A stretch of 64,000 bases of DNA. It comes from Myxococcus stipitatus. Its GTDB lineage: Bacteria > Myxococcota > Myxococcia > Myxococcales > Myxococcaceae. Below the pieces are notes generated by a model. That model was not told the origin of the DNA. It made no database searches and saw nothing but the letters and a program-made list of their open reading frames with translations. A program made the position numbers and the translations under genes. Positions 26,713-35,696 of this stretch are shown piece after piece (positions within the stretch are counted from its first letter, which is position 1; each line of letters begins with the position of its first letter). The DNA lies in the NCBI RefSeq assembly GCF_021412625.1, contig NZ_JAKCFI010000010.1, positions 248,001-312,000 on the forward strand, in the 5' to 3' direction.

Positions 26713-26742
26713 TTGCCGGGCTTTCACACCCTTCCCCATAAT
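26713..26742 (+). promoter_or_regulatory. Sigma-70-type promoter of dacB
   Basis: TTGCCG (26713-26718), an 18-nt spacer and CATAAT (26737-26742) make a good -35/-10 pair. Transcription would begin near 26749, downstream of the apparent ATG at 26741, which favours the GTG at 26768 as the real start. The divergent gap 26444-26767 holds this promoter; no clear dtd promoter was seen. Confidence 0.6.
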
Positions 26743-26767
26743 GGCCGCCGACTTCCCTGGAGCGTGC

Positions 26768-29044
26768 GTGCAGGTTCTTCGAGCCAGACACCTCGTGGCC
26801 GTGCTGGCCACCGTTTCCCTGCTGCTGACCGTCGCCGCCCAGGCGGCCCCTGCGTCCTCCGCGGAGAAGCGCGCGGACCGCGAGGCCCTGCGCGCGGCGT
26901 TGATGGAGGTGCTGCAACGCGCGCCGCTGAAGTCGAGCCGCGTGGGCGTGCACATGCAGAGCCTGGATGATGGCTCCGTGGTGTTCACCCACAACGCGGA
27001 CGAGCTGCTCAACCCCGCCTCCAACGTGAAGCTCGTGACGTCCGCGGCGGCGCTGGCGACGCTCGGGCCGGAGTTCCGCTACGAGACGGAGTTCCTCGCG
27101 GAGCCGGAGCTCGCGGCGGACGGCAAGGTGAAGACGCTCTTCGTGCGCGGCCGGGGCGACCCGTCCATGACGACGGAGCGGCTGTGGGGCATCGTCTCCG
27201 AGCTGTGGCACGCGGGCGTGCGCGAGGTGGGCGACATCGTCGTGGACGACTCGTGGTTCGACGCCGAGCGCACGCCGCCCGGCTACGACCAGGAGGACTC
27301 GGACCGCGCCTACATGGCGCCCACCGGCGCGCTGAGCCTCAACTGGAACGCGGTGGCCATCTACGTGCGGCCCGGCTCCAGTCCCGGCGCCAAGGCCAGC
27401 GTGGAGATGGAGCCGCCCAGCGACTACTTCATCGTGGAGAACCTCATCACCACCGGCGCCCGGCGCGCGCGCCGCGTCTCCGTGACGTCGGACCCGTCCG
27501 GGGCGCAGCAGAAAATCGTCGTGCGCGGGCAGGTGCCGGCCGAGCGCGGCGGCGCGGTGAGCGTGTGGAAGAAGATCGACAACCCGCCCATGTACTTCGG
27601 CCAGACGCTCAAGCAGCTGCTCACCACGCGGGGCGTGAAGGTGAAGGGGCGGGTGAAGGGCGGGCTGACGCCGTCGCGCGCGCGGGCGGTGTTCGTGGCG
27701 CAGTCGGACACCTTCGACGTGCTGCTCAAGCGGCTCAACAAGCTGTCGAGCAACTTCGTCGCCGAACAGCTGCTCAAGACGATGGGCGCCGAGCTGCGCG
27801 GCCAGCCGGGCTCTTTCGCCAAGGGCGTGGAGGTGGTGGAGCAGTTCCTGGAGCGCGACGTGGGCATCCAGCGCGGCACGTACGTGATGAAGAACGGCAG
27901 CGGCCTGAATGACGCGAACCGCTTCTCCGCCACCCAGCTCAACAAGCTGCTGCGCTACATGTACGAGCGCTTCCCCTTCGCGCCGGAGTACCTGTCCTCG
28001 GTGCCCATCGCGGGCAAGGACGGCACGCTGAAGTACCGCTTCGAGGGCAGCGACGCGGTGGGGCGGCTGCGCGCGAAGACGGGCACGCTGGAGGGCGTCT
28101 CCGCGCTGAGCGGCTACGTGACGAGCGCGGGCGGCGAGCGCTTCTCCTTCTCCATGATGGTCAATGACTTCGCGGGCCGCGCCGGTCCCATCGTCGCGGG
28201 CCTGGACGCGCTCGGCGCGGCGGTGGCCGCCACGGGCTCCAGCCTGGGGCCCTCCAACGCCGTCGCGACCCTGGCGGAGGGCGGCAAGGCCACCGGCGGC
28301 GTCGACGACGTGGCCGCCCGCATCAAGACGTACCTGGACCTGGGCCGCCAGCGCGACCCGCGCAACATCGGCTTCCTGCGCACCGCGTGGCGCAGCGAGC
28401 GCGACCCCGCGGTGCGCGCGGTGCTCGCCGAGAGCCTCTACCAGTCCAACCCGCACGACTACCTGGGGGCCCGCACGCTGCTCGACAGCTACTCCGCCGG
28501 CGGCGACGTGTTCGGCCGCCTGAAGGAGGTGGCCCGCGTGCTGGCGGTGGAGGTGCCGGGCGTGACGTCCATGGTGGAGCTGGCGGCTGGCGGCAACACG
28601 GAGGCGCTGGCGCGCGTGCTGGAGCTGGCTGGCGCCGCGGGCACGGACACCCAGGCCCAGACGGAGCTGTCCGTCGCCCTGGGCGAGGTGGCGCGCACCG
28701 CCCCGGAGGAGCTCGTGGTCGCGCTGCGCGCGGCGAGCGCCTCCGACCGGGAGGTCTCCACCACGCTGCTGGCCCGCGCGCTGGTGCAGACGGGGCAGGC
28801 GGACCACCCCTTCTGGAAGTCCCTGCGCCGCATGCTGGGCAACGCCGACCCGCAGGTGGCCGCCTTCGCCAAGAGCCTGGACGCCTCGCTGTCGCAGAAG
28901 GTGGCCGAGGCCAAGGCGCCCCGTCCGGATGGCTCCGCCCCCGTGGAGATGGTGGCGCCCGCCGGCAAGGCGTCTCCGCCCGGCACGCAGCGGTCCGGGG
29001 CCCTCCCGGACGCGCGCACCGCGGAGACCCGCCCGGGCGGGTAG
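26768..29044 (+). CDS. dacB: D-alanyl-D-alanine carboxypeptidase/endopeptidase (PBP4, S13 family) with extended C-terminus
   Basis: 758 aa from GTG 26768, preceded by GGAG. Signal peptide VLRARHLVAVLATVSLLLTV. Catalytic motifs of the S13 family are all present: S85-N-V-K88, S327-S-N329 and K437-T-G439. It trims and cleaves peptidoglycan cross-links in the periplasm. Family members are usually ~450-500 aa; here residues ~490-740 form an additional alpha-helical region of repeated ~35-residue hairpins (HEAT-like in appearance) with a Pro-rich tail. The in-frame ATG at 26741 lies inside the likely -10 box. Confidence 0.88.
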   Translation: MQVLRARHLVAVLATVSLLLTVAAQAAPASSAEKRADREALRAALMEVLQRAPLKSSRVGVHMQSLDDGSVVFTHNADELLNPASNVKLVTSAAALATLGPEFRYETEFLAEPELAADGKVKTLFVRGRGDPSMTTERLWGIVSELWHAGVREVGDIVVDDSWFDAERTPPGYDQEDSDRAYMAPTGALSLNWNAVAIYVRPGSSPGAKASVEMEPPSDYFIVENLITTGARRARRVSVTSDPSGAQQKIVVRGQVPAERGGAVSVWKKIDNPPMYFGQTLKQLLTTRGVKVKGRVKGGLTPSRARAVFVAQSDTFDVLLKRLNKLSSNFVAEQLLKTMGAELRGQPGSFAKGVEVVEQFLERDVGIQRGTYVMKNGSGLNDANRFSATQLNKLLRYMYERFPFAPEYLSSVPIAGKDGTLKYRFEGSDAVGRLRAKTGTLEGVSALSGYVTSAGGERFSFSMMVNDFAGRAGPIVAGLDALGAAVAATGSSLGPSNAVATLAEGGKATGGVDDVAARIKTYLDLGRQRDPRNIGFLRTAWRSERDPAVRAVLAESLYQSNPHDYLGARTLLDSYSAGGDVFGRLKEVARVLAVEVPGVTSMVELAAGGNTEALARVLELAGAAGTDTQAQTELSVALGEVARTAPEELVVALRAASASDREVSTTLLARALVQTGQADHPFWKSLRRMLGNADPQVAAFAKSLDASLSQKVAEAKAPRPDGSAPVEMVAPAGKASPPGTQRSGALPDARTAETRPGG

Positions 29045-29060
29045 CCTCGCCCCCGGCGCG

Positions 29061-29083
29061 GCCCCCCTTCCGTTGAGGGGGGC
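29061..29083 (+). terminator. Hairpin terminator after dacB
   Basis: GCCCCCCT (29061-29068) and AGGGGGGC (29076-29083) form a perfect 8-bp stem with a 7-nt loop, 16 nt beyond the dacB stop. The remainder of the 318-bp gap before ssb holds no gene that I can support. Confidence 0.5.
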
Positions 29084-29241
29084 GTCCCGAGGGCGCGGAG
29101 GTCCCCTCCAGCCAGCGCCACCCCGTGGGGCCCGTCCCTCCCGGGAGGTGGTCGCCCCGCGTACCTCGTCCCTCGCCTGTCCGCCGTCCCTCCGCTCGGG
29201 GAGCGTGCGCCCGGGCGGGCCCCCTGGGTGGGTCCGCCTTC

Positions 29242-29269
29242 TGGAAATGTCAGGGCGCGCTGCTATACG
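29242..29269 (+). promoter_or_regulatory. Candidate ssb promoter
   Basis: TGGAAA (29242-29247), 16 nt, then TATACG (29264-29269) preceded by TGC, resembling an extended -10. The start would be about 88 nt upstream of the ssb ATG. Confidence 0.35.
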
Positions 29270-29362
29270 TGGGAGGCAACCTGCCAGGGCTGATGCTCGG
29301 TGGGCCGTGCGTGTCCCGTCCTTGGTGGGTGGGACCTCGACAGAAAGGCAGAGGGAGCAGTC

Positions 29363-29863
29363 ATGGCTGGAGGCGTGAACAAGGTCATCCTCATCGGCAA
29401 CCTGGGGGCGGACCCCGAGGTTCGCTTCACTCCCGGTGGTCAGGCGGTGGCGAACTTCCGCATCGCGACCAGCGAGAGTTGGACGGACAAGAACGGCCAG
29501 AAGCAGGAGCGGACCGAGTGGCACCGCATCGTCGTCTGGGGAAAGCTCGCGGAGCTGTGCGGCGAGTACCTGAAGAAGGGACGGCAGTGCTACGTCGAGG
29601 GCCGCCTGCAGACGCGTGAGTGGACGGACAAGGAGAACCGGAAGAACTACACCACGGAGGTCGTCGCCAACGCGGTGACGTTCCTGGGCGGTGGTGGCCG
29701 CGACGCGGGTGAGGGCATGGGCGGCGGTGGCGGGCGCCGGCAGTTCGGCGGCCAGCGCGGCGGCCAGGACTCCAACGACTACGGCCAGCCGCCTCCCATG
29801 GATGACGGGATGGGCGGGGGCCACGGCGGCGGCGGCAACGGCGACGACGACATCCCGTTCTGA
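29363..29863 (+). CDS. ssb: Single-stranded DNA-binding protein
   Basis: 166 aa. The OB fold covers residues ~1-110 ([53 protein letters not shown]). A Gly/Gln/Arg-rich disordered linker follows, and the acidic tip DDDIPF recruits replication and repair proteins. GAGGGAG precedes the ATG. Single-gene unit with its own promoter-like sequence and a strong terminator. Confidence 0.96.
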   Translation: MAGGVNKVILIGNLGADPEVRFTPGGQAVANFRIATSESWTDKNGQKQERTEWHRIVVWGKLAELCGEYLKKGRQCYVEGRLQTREWTDKENRKNYTTEVVANAVTFLGGGGRDAGEGMGGGGGRRQFGGQRGGQDSNDYGQPPPMDDGMGGGHGGGGNGDDDIPF

Positions 29864-29898
29864 AACACCGGGCCCGCGGGCCCATCCCCTGGAAGCGA

Positions 29899-29944
29899 AC
29901 CGGCCGCTCCCCGAGAATCCCTCGGGGGCGGCCGGTGTGCTTTT
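29899..29944 (+). terminator. Rho-independent terminator after ssb
   Basis: ACCGGCCGC-T-CCCCGAG pairs with CTCGGGG-GCGGCCGGT (one bulged T), giving a ~16-bp GC-rich stem followed by GTGCTTTT. It sits 36 nt after the ssb stop and may also act against convergent sdhC transcription. Confidence 0.75.
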
Positions 29945-30006
29945 CGCAAAGGGACTCGCGTGGGGGCCGGGCGGCACGCGCGAGCGCGCCGGCCCGGTGG
30001 AGGGCG

Positions 30007-30681
30007 TCAGGCCGCGGGGCCGAGCGCGCCGCCGGCGGTGTAGAGCGCGTAGATGACGCCCCAGCTCATCGCCGTCAGCAGCAGGAAGATGATGATGGAG
30101 AACGGCTCGAAGCGGCGCATGGCGCGCTCGCTGCCCAGCAGGCCCCAGCCCATGGCGAAGCCCTGGAGGCCGTTGGCCAGGTGGTACGAGGTGCCCAGCG
30201 TGCCCAGCAGGTAGACGACGAGCGTGGGGCCGTGGAAGTGCATCTCCCGGGCGATGTCGATGAACGCCTCCGGGTGACCCGCGACGAGGCGCGGCTGCAG
30301 GAAGGCGAGCCAGATGTGGGCCCCGAGGAAGGCCAGCACGCCCACCGCGCTCACGCGCTGGAGGATGTACTTGAGGTTGCCGTAGTTGTTGTACCGGTTG
30401 TTGTTGGGGCGGAAGCTGAACAGCCGGACGATGCCCCAGCCCGTGTGGAACAGGAGCGGCAACATGACGACGAGGAACGTCAGCGCCTGCGAGTACGGGT
30501 TGGCGTAGGAGGTGACGGACTTCTCCCACGCGTCGGCGCCGTAGAAGGCGGCGAGGTTGTCCCAGAGGTGGTTGACGACCCAGACGCTCAGGGGGACCAC
30601 CGCGAGGAACGAACCCAGGCGGGACTTGAGGAGCGGAGTCTTCGTCGGAACGGCGTCGGCTGTGGCAGCCTGGGTGCTCAT
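30007..30681 (-). CDS. sdhC: Succinate dehydrogenase cytochrome b subunit (b558 type)
   Basis: 224 aa with five hydrophobic segments, as in Bacillus-type SdhC/FrdC rather than the SdhC/SdhD pair. Candidate haem-ligand histidines lie in VWVVNHLWDN, LLFHTGWG, GAHIWLAF, MHFHGPTL and SYHLANGLQG. It anchors the flavoprotein and Fe-S subunits and binds two haems and menaquinone. Unusually, no sdhA or sdhB follows: only 143 nt separate its stop from convergent ssb, and hslO lies divergently upstream. Confidence 0.87.
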   Translation of the reverse strand: MSTQAATADAVPTKTPLLKSRLGSFLAVVPLSVWVVNHLWDNLAAFYGADAWEKSVTSYANPYSQALTFLVVMLPLLFHTGWGIVRLFSFRPNNNRYNNYGNLKYILQRVSAVGVLAFLGAHIWLAFLQPRLVAGHPEAFIDIAREMHFHGPTLVVYLLGTLGTSYHLANGLQGFAMGWGLLGSERAMRRFEPFSIIIFLLLTAMSWGVIYALYTAGGALGPAA

Positions 30682-30943
30682 CGTTTCTCCAGGGGCGGCG
30701 CGCGGGCGGGTTCCCCGCGCCCCAAGTCAATGTCAGGGGACTGTCGCAGGGCGGTTTATAACCGTTCCGGCGGCGGGGCTGGATTTCTTCCGCACCCGCG
30801 CATCCCAGCCGTCGCACACGGAGGCATAAGGTCCGGCTTATGCGTCACCCCGGGTGGGCCTGCTGGCGGACCGCCGGGCGAAGGGGTGTCCGCCTTCTGC
30901 CGTTGGCGGGCAATGCGGGGTCGGGCACGCTAGTCGCACAGCT

Positions 30944-31837
30944 ATGTCCGATGAGCTCGTCAGTGGATTGTTGAAGAAGGCGGACCTGCGCGTGGTGCTG
31001 GCCGTCACCACGGCCCTGTCCCAGAAGGCCCGGGCCACCCACCGCACGGCCCCGGCCGCCGCCGCGCTGTTGTCCCAGGCGCTCACCGCGGCCGCCCTGC
31101 TCGGCGCCCTCCAGAAGAGCGAGGCGCGCATCAACCTCCAGGTCGAGTGCGACGGCCCCCTGCGGGGCCTGTTCGTGGACGGGGACGCCGCCGGCACGGT
31201 GCGCGGCTACGTGAAGAACCCGCTGGTGGAGTACGTGGGCGGCGACGGCCAGTACCACTGGCGGCCCGTGCTGGGGAACCAGGGCTTCCTCTCCGTCCTG
31301 CGGGACATGGGGCAGGGCGAGCACTACCGCTCCTCCGTGGAGCTGGAGCGCTTCGACCTGGCGGGCGACCTGGAGCGCTACTTCCAGCAGTCGGATCAGC
31401 TCCCGTCACACCTGCTGCTCGCGCAGCTGCCCACCCCCGGGCCGGGGGGGCAGACGGAGTCGCTGGGCGTCGTCGCCGGCCTGCTCGTGCAGCCGCTGCC
31501 CAACGCGGACATGGAGGCCTTCGGCGCGCTGGGGGAGCGGCTGCGTCGAGACTTCGAGTCCGTGCTCCGCGCGCACGCGGCGTCTGGCGCGTCCGCGGTG
31601 CTCCGCGCGCTGCTGCCCGAGTCCGACTTCGAGGTGATGTCGCGCTACCCGCTCGGCTTCGCCTGCTCGTGCAGCGAGGACCGCGTCAAGCGCGCGCTGC
31701 TGGCGATGGGACGCGAGGAGCTCCAGGACCTGCTCGACAAGGAGGGGCAGGCGGAAGCGACGTGTCAATTCTGTACGACGCGATATGTCATTCCGGGAGA
31801 CGTCATTCGGGGCATGCTGGCGAGCGGCTCGGTTTGA
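30944..31837 (+). CDS. hslO: Redox-regulated chaperone Hsp33
   Basis: 297 aa. N-terminal chaperone domain (LVSGLLKKADLRVVLAVTTA, HRTAPAAAALLSQALTAAAL, GYVKNPLVEY) and C-terminal zinc switch with CSC near residue 245 and CQFC near residue 277 (CXC-X(27-32)-CXXC), all four cysteines present. Oxidation releases zinc and turns it into a holdase. No Shine-Dalgarno; a TAGTCG hexamer lies 7 nt before the ATG. The 3' end overlaps the promoter of the next gene. Confidence 0.93.
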   Translation: MSDELVSGLLKKADLRVVLAVTTALSQKARATHRTAPAAAALLSQALTAAALLGALQKSEARINLQVECDGPLRGLFVDGDAAGTVRGYVKNPLVEYVGGDGQYHWRPVLGNQGFLSVLRDMGQGEHYRSSVELERFDLAGDLERYFQQSDQLPSHLLLAQLPTPGPGGQTESLGVVAGLLVQPLPNADMEAFGALGERLRRDFESVLRAHAASGASAVLRALLPESDFEVMSRYPLGFACSCSEDRVKRALLAMGREELQDLLDKEGQAEATCQFCTTRYVIPGDVIRGMLASGSV

Positions 31838-31862
31838 CTTGGGTGCGCGGCCTCGGTACTTG
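31834..31862 (+). promoter_or_regulatory. Promoter of the leucine dehydrogenase gene, probably leaderless
   Basis: TTGACT (31834-31839), a 17-nt spacer and TACTTG (31857-31862). The predicted start is ~31869, three bases before the ATG at 31872, and no Shine-Dalgarno exists. The -35 box overlaps the hslO stop codon. Confidence 0.55.
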
Positions 31863-31871
31863 CCGCGCGCC

Positions 31872-32903
31872 ATGAGCTACTTCACGCAACTGCTCGAGGG
31901 CGGCTACGAGGCCGTCCATCTCCTCAGTGACTCCCGCACGGGCCTGCGGGCCATCGTCGGAATGCACAACACGCGACTGGGCCCCGGCCTGGGCGGTACC
32001 CGCGCGTTGGCCACGTACACCAGCGAAGAGGAAGCCGTCGCGGACGCGCTCCGGCTGGCGCGCGGCATGACGTACAAGGCCGCGCTCGCGGGGCTCCCCC
32101 ACGGCGGTGGCAAGGCCGTCATCATGCTGCCGCGGGGCAACTTCGACCGGGCGAAGCTGTTCGAGTCGTTCGGCCGCGCGGTGGAGTCGCTCGGCGGGCG
32201 CTACATCACCACCGAGGACAGCGGCACCAGCCCGGACGACATGGAGCACGTGCGCAAGCACACGCGCCACGTCGTGGGGCTCAAGGAGCGCAGCGGTGAC
32301 CCCTCGCCGGTGACGGCGTACGGCGTGGCGCGCGCCATGGAGGCCACGGCGAAGCACGTCTTCGGCACGTCCGACCTCAAGGGCCTGCGCGTGACGGTGC
32401 TGGGCGTGGGGCACGTGGGCATGTACCTGGTGAAGGAGCTGCACGCGCGCGGCGCGAAGGTGTGGGTGAGCGACATCAACGCGGCCAGCGTGGAGGCGGC
32501 GGTGAAGCAGTACGGCGCCACGGCGGTGGACGCGAACACGCTGCACCGCATGGAGGCGGACATCTTCGCCCCGTGCGCGCTGGGCGGCGCCATCAACGAC
32601 GCCACGCTGCCCCTGCTCCAGGTGCGAGCGGTGTGTGGCGCGGCCAACAATCAGCTGCTCACCTCGCGTCACGGCGAGCAGCTGGCCGGCCGCGGCATCC
32701 TCTACGTGCCGGACTACGCGGCCAACGCGGGGGGCCTCATCAACGTGGCCCAGGAGTGGGCGGGGTACGACCGGGACAAGGCCTACGCCCGGGCCGCGAA
32801 CATCTTCGACACCATCGACACGGTGCTGCGCCGCGCAAAGGAATCCGGGCTTCGCCCCGAGCAGGTGGCCGACCGGATGGTGGAGGAGAAGCTGGCGGCG
32901 TGA
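31872..32903 (+). CDS. Leucine dehydrogenase (Glu/Leu/Phe/Val dehydrogenase family)
   Basis: 343 aa. The catalytic lysines lie in ARGMTYKAALAGLPHGGGKA, and the NAD-binding Rossmann motif is VTVLGVGHVGMYLVKELHAR. FAPCALGGAINDATLPLLQV and NAGGLINVAQEW are typical of the short Leu/Val branch. It reversibly deaminates branched-chain amino acids to 2-oxo acids, feeding isovaleryl-CoA and iso-fatty-acid synthesis, prominent in myxobacteria (established for the group, inferred here). Confidence 0.9.
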   Translation: MSYFTQLLEGGYEAVHLLSDSRTGLRAIVGMHNTRLGPGLGGTRALATYTSEEEAVADALRLARGMTYKAALAGLPHGGGKAVIMLPRGNFDRAKLFESFGRAVESLGGRYITTEDSGTSPDDMEHVRKHTRHVVGLKERSGDPSPVTAYGVARAMEATAKHVFGTSDLKGLRVTVLGVGHVGMYLVKELHARGAKVWVSDINAASVEAAVKQYGATAVDANTLHRMEADIFAPCALGGAINDATLPLLQVRAVCGAANNQLLTSRHGEQLAGRGILYVPDYAANAGGLINVAQEWAGYDRDKAYARAANIFDTIDTVLRRAKESGLRPEQVADRMVEEKLAA

Positions 32904-33021
32904 GCCGGCGCGACGCGTCCGTCGCTCATGCGGGTTGATGAACGACGGACGCCGCGTGGATGTGGCCACGGCGCGAGGCTCGGGATATGACGGGCCCGCA
33001 CCCCAGCCGGAGCTCACCGCC

Positions 33022-33759
33022 GTGGCAACCAAGCGGGCAGCGCCCGGGCCCAAGGCCCAGGGCAAGAGCAAGCCCACCGCGAAGTCCTCCTCGAAGAAGC
33101 CCTCGCTCCTGTCGCGCCTGGCGCGCAAGCGGAAGTCGGGCAAGGAGCAGGCCCAGAAGCTCGTCTCCATCCCGGCGGACATGGTGTTGGCGCCGCAGGT
33201 GGAGGCGCCTCGGCATCCCACTGGAAAGGACCAGTCGCGCAGGCGCTCCGCGAGCGTGCGGGAGCTGACGTGGAAGGAGTTCGACCGCGCCGTGCAGCAA
33301 CTGGCCGGCTCCATCCTCAAGTCGTTCCAGCCGGAGGCCGTGGTGGGCGTGGTCCACGGCGGCGTGTTCGTGGGCGGGGCGCTGTCGTCGGCGCTCGGCT
33401 GCGAGTTCTTCCCGGTGCGCATCAGCCGGCGCAGCCGCGACCGCCAGAGCGAGCCCCGCGCGAAGAAGGGCGGCAACCCGACGCTCAGCGGGGTGATGCC
33501 GCGCGAGCTGAAGGGCCGTCGCGTCCTCATCGTCGACGACGTGGCCTCCAGCGGGGACACGCTGGAGATGGCCACCGCGCTGGCGCTGGAGGTGGGCGCC
33601 CGCGAGGTGTCGACGGCGTGTCTGGTCGCGAAGCCGGAGGGCTTCGCGCCGGACTTCCAGGGGCTCACCACCGAGGCCCTGGTGGTCTTCCCCTGGGACT
33701 ACGAGCCCGTCACGGGCGACGCGCGCTTCGAGGAAGACCCGGACAAGGCCGGGGCATGA
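33022..33759 (+). CDS. Phosphoribosyltransferase (purine-type) with basic N-terminal extension
   Basis: 245 aa from a GTG at 33022; an ATG at 32938 would add 28 residues and cannot be excluded. The first ~75 residues are Lys/Ser/Pro-rich and likely disordered. The PRTase domain follows: [20 protein letters not shown] and the PRPP loop [18 protein letters not shown]. It resembles xanthine/hypoxanthine-type PRTases that salvage purines with PRPP, but the base is not determined. Ends 20 nt before selB, so it probably heads the selB-pxrK-pxrR transcript. Confidence 0.8.
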   Translation: MATKRAAPGPKAQGKSKPTAKSSSKKPSLLSRLARKRKSGKEQAQKLVSIPADMVLAPQVEAPRHPTGKDQSRRRSASVRELTWKEFDRAVQQLAGSILKSFQPEAVVGVVHGGVFVGGALSSALGCEFFPVRISRRSRDRQSEPRAKKGGNPTLSGVMPRELKGRRVLIVDDVASSGDTLEMATALALEVGAREVSTACLVAKPEGFAPDFQGLTTEALVVFPWDYEPVTGDARFEEDPDKAGA

Positions 33760-33779
33760 GCCCCTGACGCGGTGACGCG

Positions 33780-35696
33780 ATGATTGTCGGGACGGCGGGC
33801 CACATCGACCACGGCAAGACGTCCCTGGTGAAGGCGCTCACCGGCATCGACACCGACCGTCTCCAGGAGGAGAAGCGCCGGGGCATCACCCTGGAGCTGG
33901 GCTTCGCGCACCTGACGCTGGATGACGGCGCGGTGGCGGGCGTGGTCGACGTCCCGGGCCACGAGCGTTTCGTGAAGGCCATGGCCGCGGGCGCGGGCGG
34001 CGTGGACCTGGTGGTGCTGGTGGTGGCGTCGGACGAGGGCGTCATGCCCCAGACGCGTGAGCACCTGGACATCTGTCGGCTGCTCGGCGTGCGCGCGGGG
34101 GTCATCGCCCTCACCAAGTCGGACCTGCTCTCGGAGCTGGGGCCGGAGTGGCGCGCGCTGGTGGAGGCGGACCTGGCCGCGCTCACCGCGGGAACGTTCC
34201 TCGAGGGCGCGCCGGTGGTGCCCTGCTCGGCTCGCACGGGCGAGGGGCTCGCCGCGCTGCGCGCCGCGCTCACCCAGGCCGCGCTCGCGCTGGACTCGCG
34301 CCCCTCGGAGGGGCCGCTCTTCCTGCCGGTGGACCGCGTCTTCACGCTCAAGGGGTTCGGCACGGTGGTGACGGGCACGCTCCTGTCGGGCGCGGTGTCG
34401 GTGGAGGACGCGGTGTCGCTGCTGCCGGGCGCGCCGGGGCCGCTGCGCGTGCGCGGCGTGCAGCGCCATGGCCAGCCCGTGCCGCGCGCGGTGGCGGGTG
34501 AGCGCGCGGCGGTGAACCTGGGCGGCGTGGAGGCGGACGCGCTGCGCCGGGGCATGGTGCTCACGCGCGCGGGGGAGCTTCCCGAGACGCGCATGCTGGA
34601 TGTCGAGCTGTCGCTGCTGCCGGCGGCCGAGGCGCCGCTGCCGCGCCGCAAGAAGCTGCTGCTGCACCTGGGCACCGCGCAGGTGGAGGCCACGGTGGCG
34701 CTACTGGACGTGGAGAAGCTCGAGCCCGGGGAGACGACGCTCGCGCAGCTGCGGCTCGAGGAGCCCGTGGCCGCGCTCGTGGGACAGCGCTTCATCCTGC
34801 GCGGCTCCCGCGCGCTGCCCGGACGGGGGGCCACGGTGGCGGGAGGCCGCGTGCTGTCGAACGCCCCGCCCCGGCGGCGCAGGGGCGGCGCGGCCCTGGT
34901 GTCTCCGCTGCGCGAGGCGGATGCCGCGGGGCAGGTGACGTGGCTGTTGCGACAGGCGGGCTACCGGGGGCTGACGCAGGCGGAGTTGTTCGGCCGCTCG
35001 GGGCTGGCGCCCCGGGTGCTGACGCGCGCGTTGGAGCTGCTCGGCGCGCGGGGTGGGGTGGTGCTGCTGGACCGGGAGCGCCGGTGGTACCTGTCGGGAG
35101 AGGTCCTGGAGGGGCTCCAGGGGCGCTCGCTCGCGTTGTTGGCCGCCTTCCACGAGCGCGAGCCCCTGCGCGACGGGCTGCCCCGCGAGGAGCTGCGCCA
35201 GCGGTTGTCGGCGGAGCTGGACGCGCGGGCCTTCCAGCGCGTGTTGCAGGGACTGGTGGACGCGGCGAAGGTGGAGGTGGACAAGGACGTGGCGCGCCTG
35301 AGGGGGCGCGGGCGGACGCTGTCCCTGGGGGACGAGGCGGCCCGGGCGAGGCTCGCGGCGGAGCTGTCCGCGGCGGGGCTCGGCCCGCCCACCCAGGGCG
35401 AGCTGTCCCAGAAGCTCCAGCTCCCCGAGCCCCGCCTGAGGGAGCTCTTGAAGGTGCTGGCCGCCCAGGGCGTGGTGGTGCGCGTCAGCGACGACCTGTG
35501 CTTCGACGCGGGCGCCCTGGCGTCCTTGCGGGAGCGGCTGGTTGCCCACCTCCGCGAGAAGAAGGAGATTACGACCCAGGGGTTCAAGGAGCTGGTGGGA
35601 CAGAGCCGCAAGTTCGTCATTCCCCTGTCCGAGTACTTCGACCGTGAGAAGGTGACGCTCCGCGTGGGCGAGAAGCGGGTGCTGCGTCGAGGATGA
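33780..35696 (+). CDS. selB: Selenocysteine-specific translation elongation factor
   Basis: 638 aa. GTPase motifs: [20 protein letters not shown] (G1), [13 protein letters not shown] (G2), [13 protein letters not shown] (G3), TKSD (G4). EF-Tu-like beta-barrels follow, then ~270 C-terminal residues of tandem winged helices (for example [19 protein letters not shown] and [17 protein letters not shown]) that bind the SECIS hairpin. It delivers Sec-tRNASec to UGA codons. selA, selC and selD are not in the window. Its stop overlaps the pxrK start (ATGA). Confidence 0.94.
   Translation: MIVGTAGHIDHGKTSLVKALTGIDTDRLQEEKRRGITLELGFAHLTLDDGAVAGVVDVPGHERFVKAMAAGAGGVDLVVLVVASDEGVMPQTREHLDICRLLGVRAGVIALTKSDLLSELGPEWRALVEADLAALTAGTFLEGAPVVPCSARTGEGLAALRAALTQAALALDSRPSEGPLFLPVDRVFTLKGFGTVVTGTLLSGAVSVEDAVSLLPGAPGPLRVRGVQRHGQPVPRAVAGERAAVNLGGVEADALRRGMVLTRAGELPETRMLDVELSLLPAAEAPLPRRKKLLLHLGTAQVEATVALLDVEKLEPGETTLAQLRLEEPVAALVGQRFILRGSRALPGRGATVAGGRVLSNAPPRRRRGGAALVSPLREADAAGQVTWLLRQAGYRGLTQAELFGRSGLAPRVLTRALELLGARGGVVLLDRERRWYLSGEVLEGLQGRSLALLAAFHEREPLRDGLPREELRQRLSAELDARAFQRVLQGLVDAAKVEVDKDVARLRGRGRTLSLGDEAARARLAAELSAAGLGPPTQGELSQKLQLPEPRLRELLKVLAAQGVVVRVSDDLCFDAGALASLRERLVAHLREKKEITTQGFKELVGQSRKFVIPLSEYFDREKVTLRVGEKRVLRRG

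Noticed and set aside
26609-30817. A 1402-codon open frame on the minus strand antisense to dacB and ssb
   Set aside because: It is an artefact of very GC-rich codon use: the translation is low-complexity (His/Arg/Gly/Ala), has no domain, and runs antisense to clearly recognisable dacB and ssb and through sdhC in another frame.
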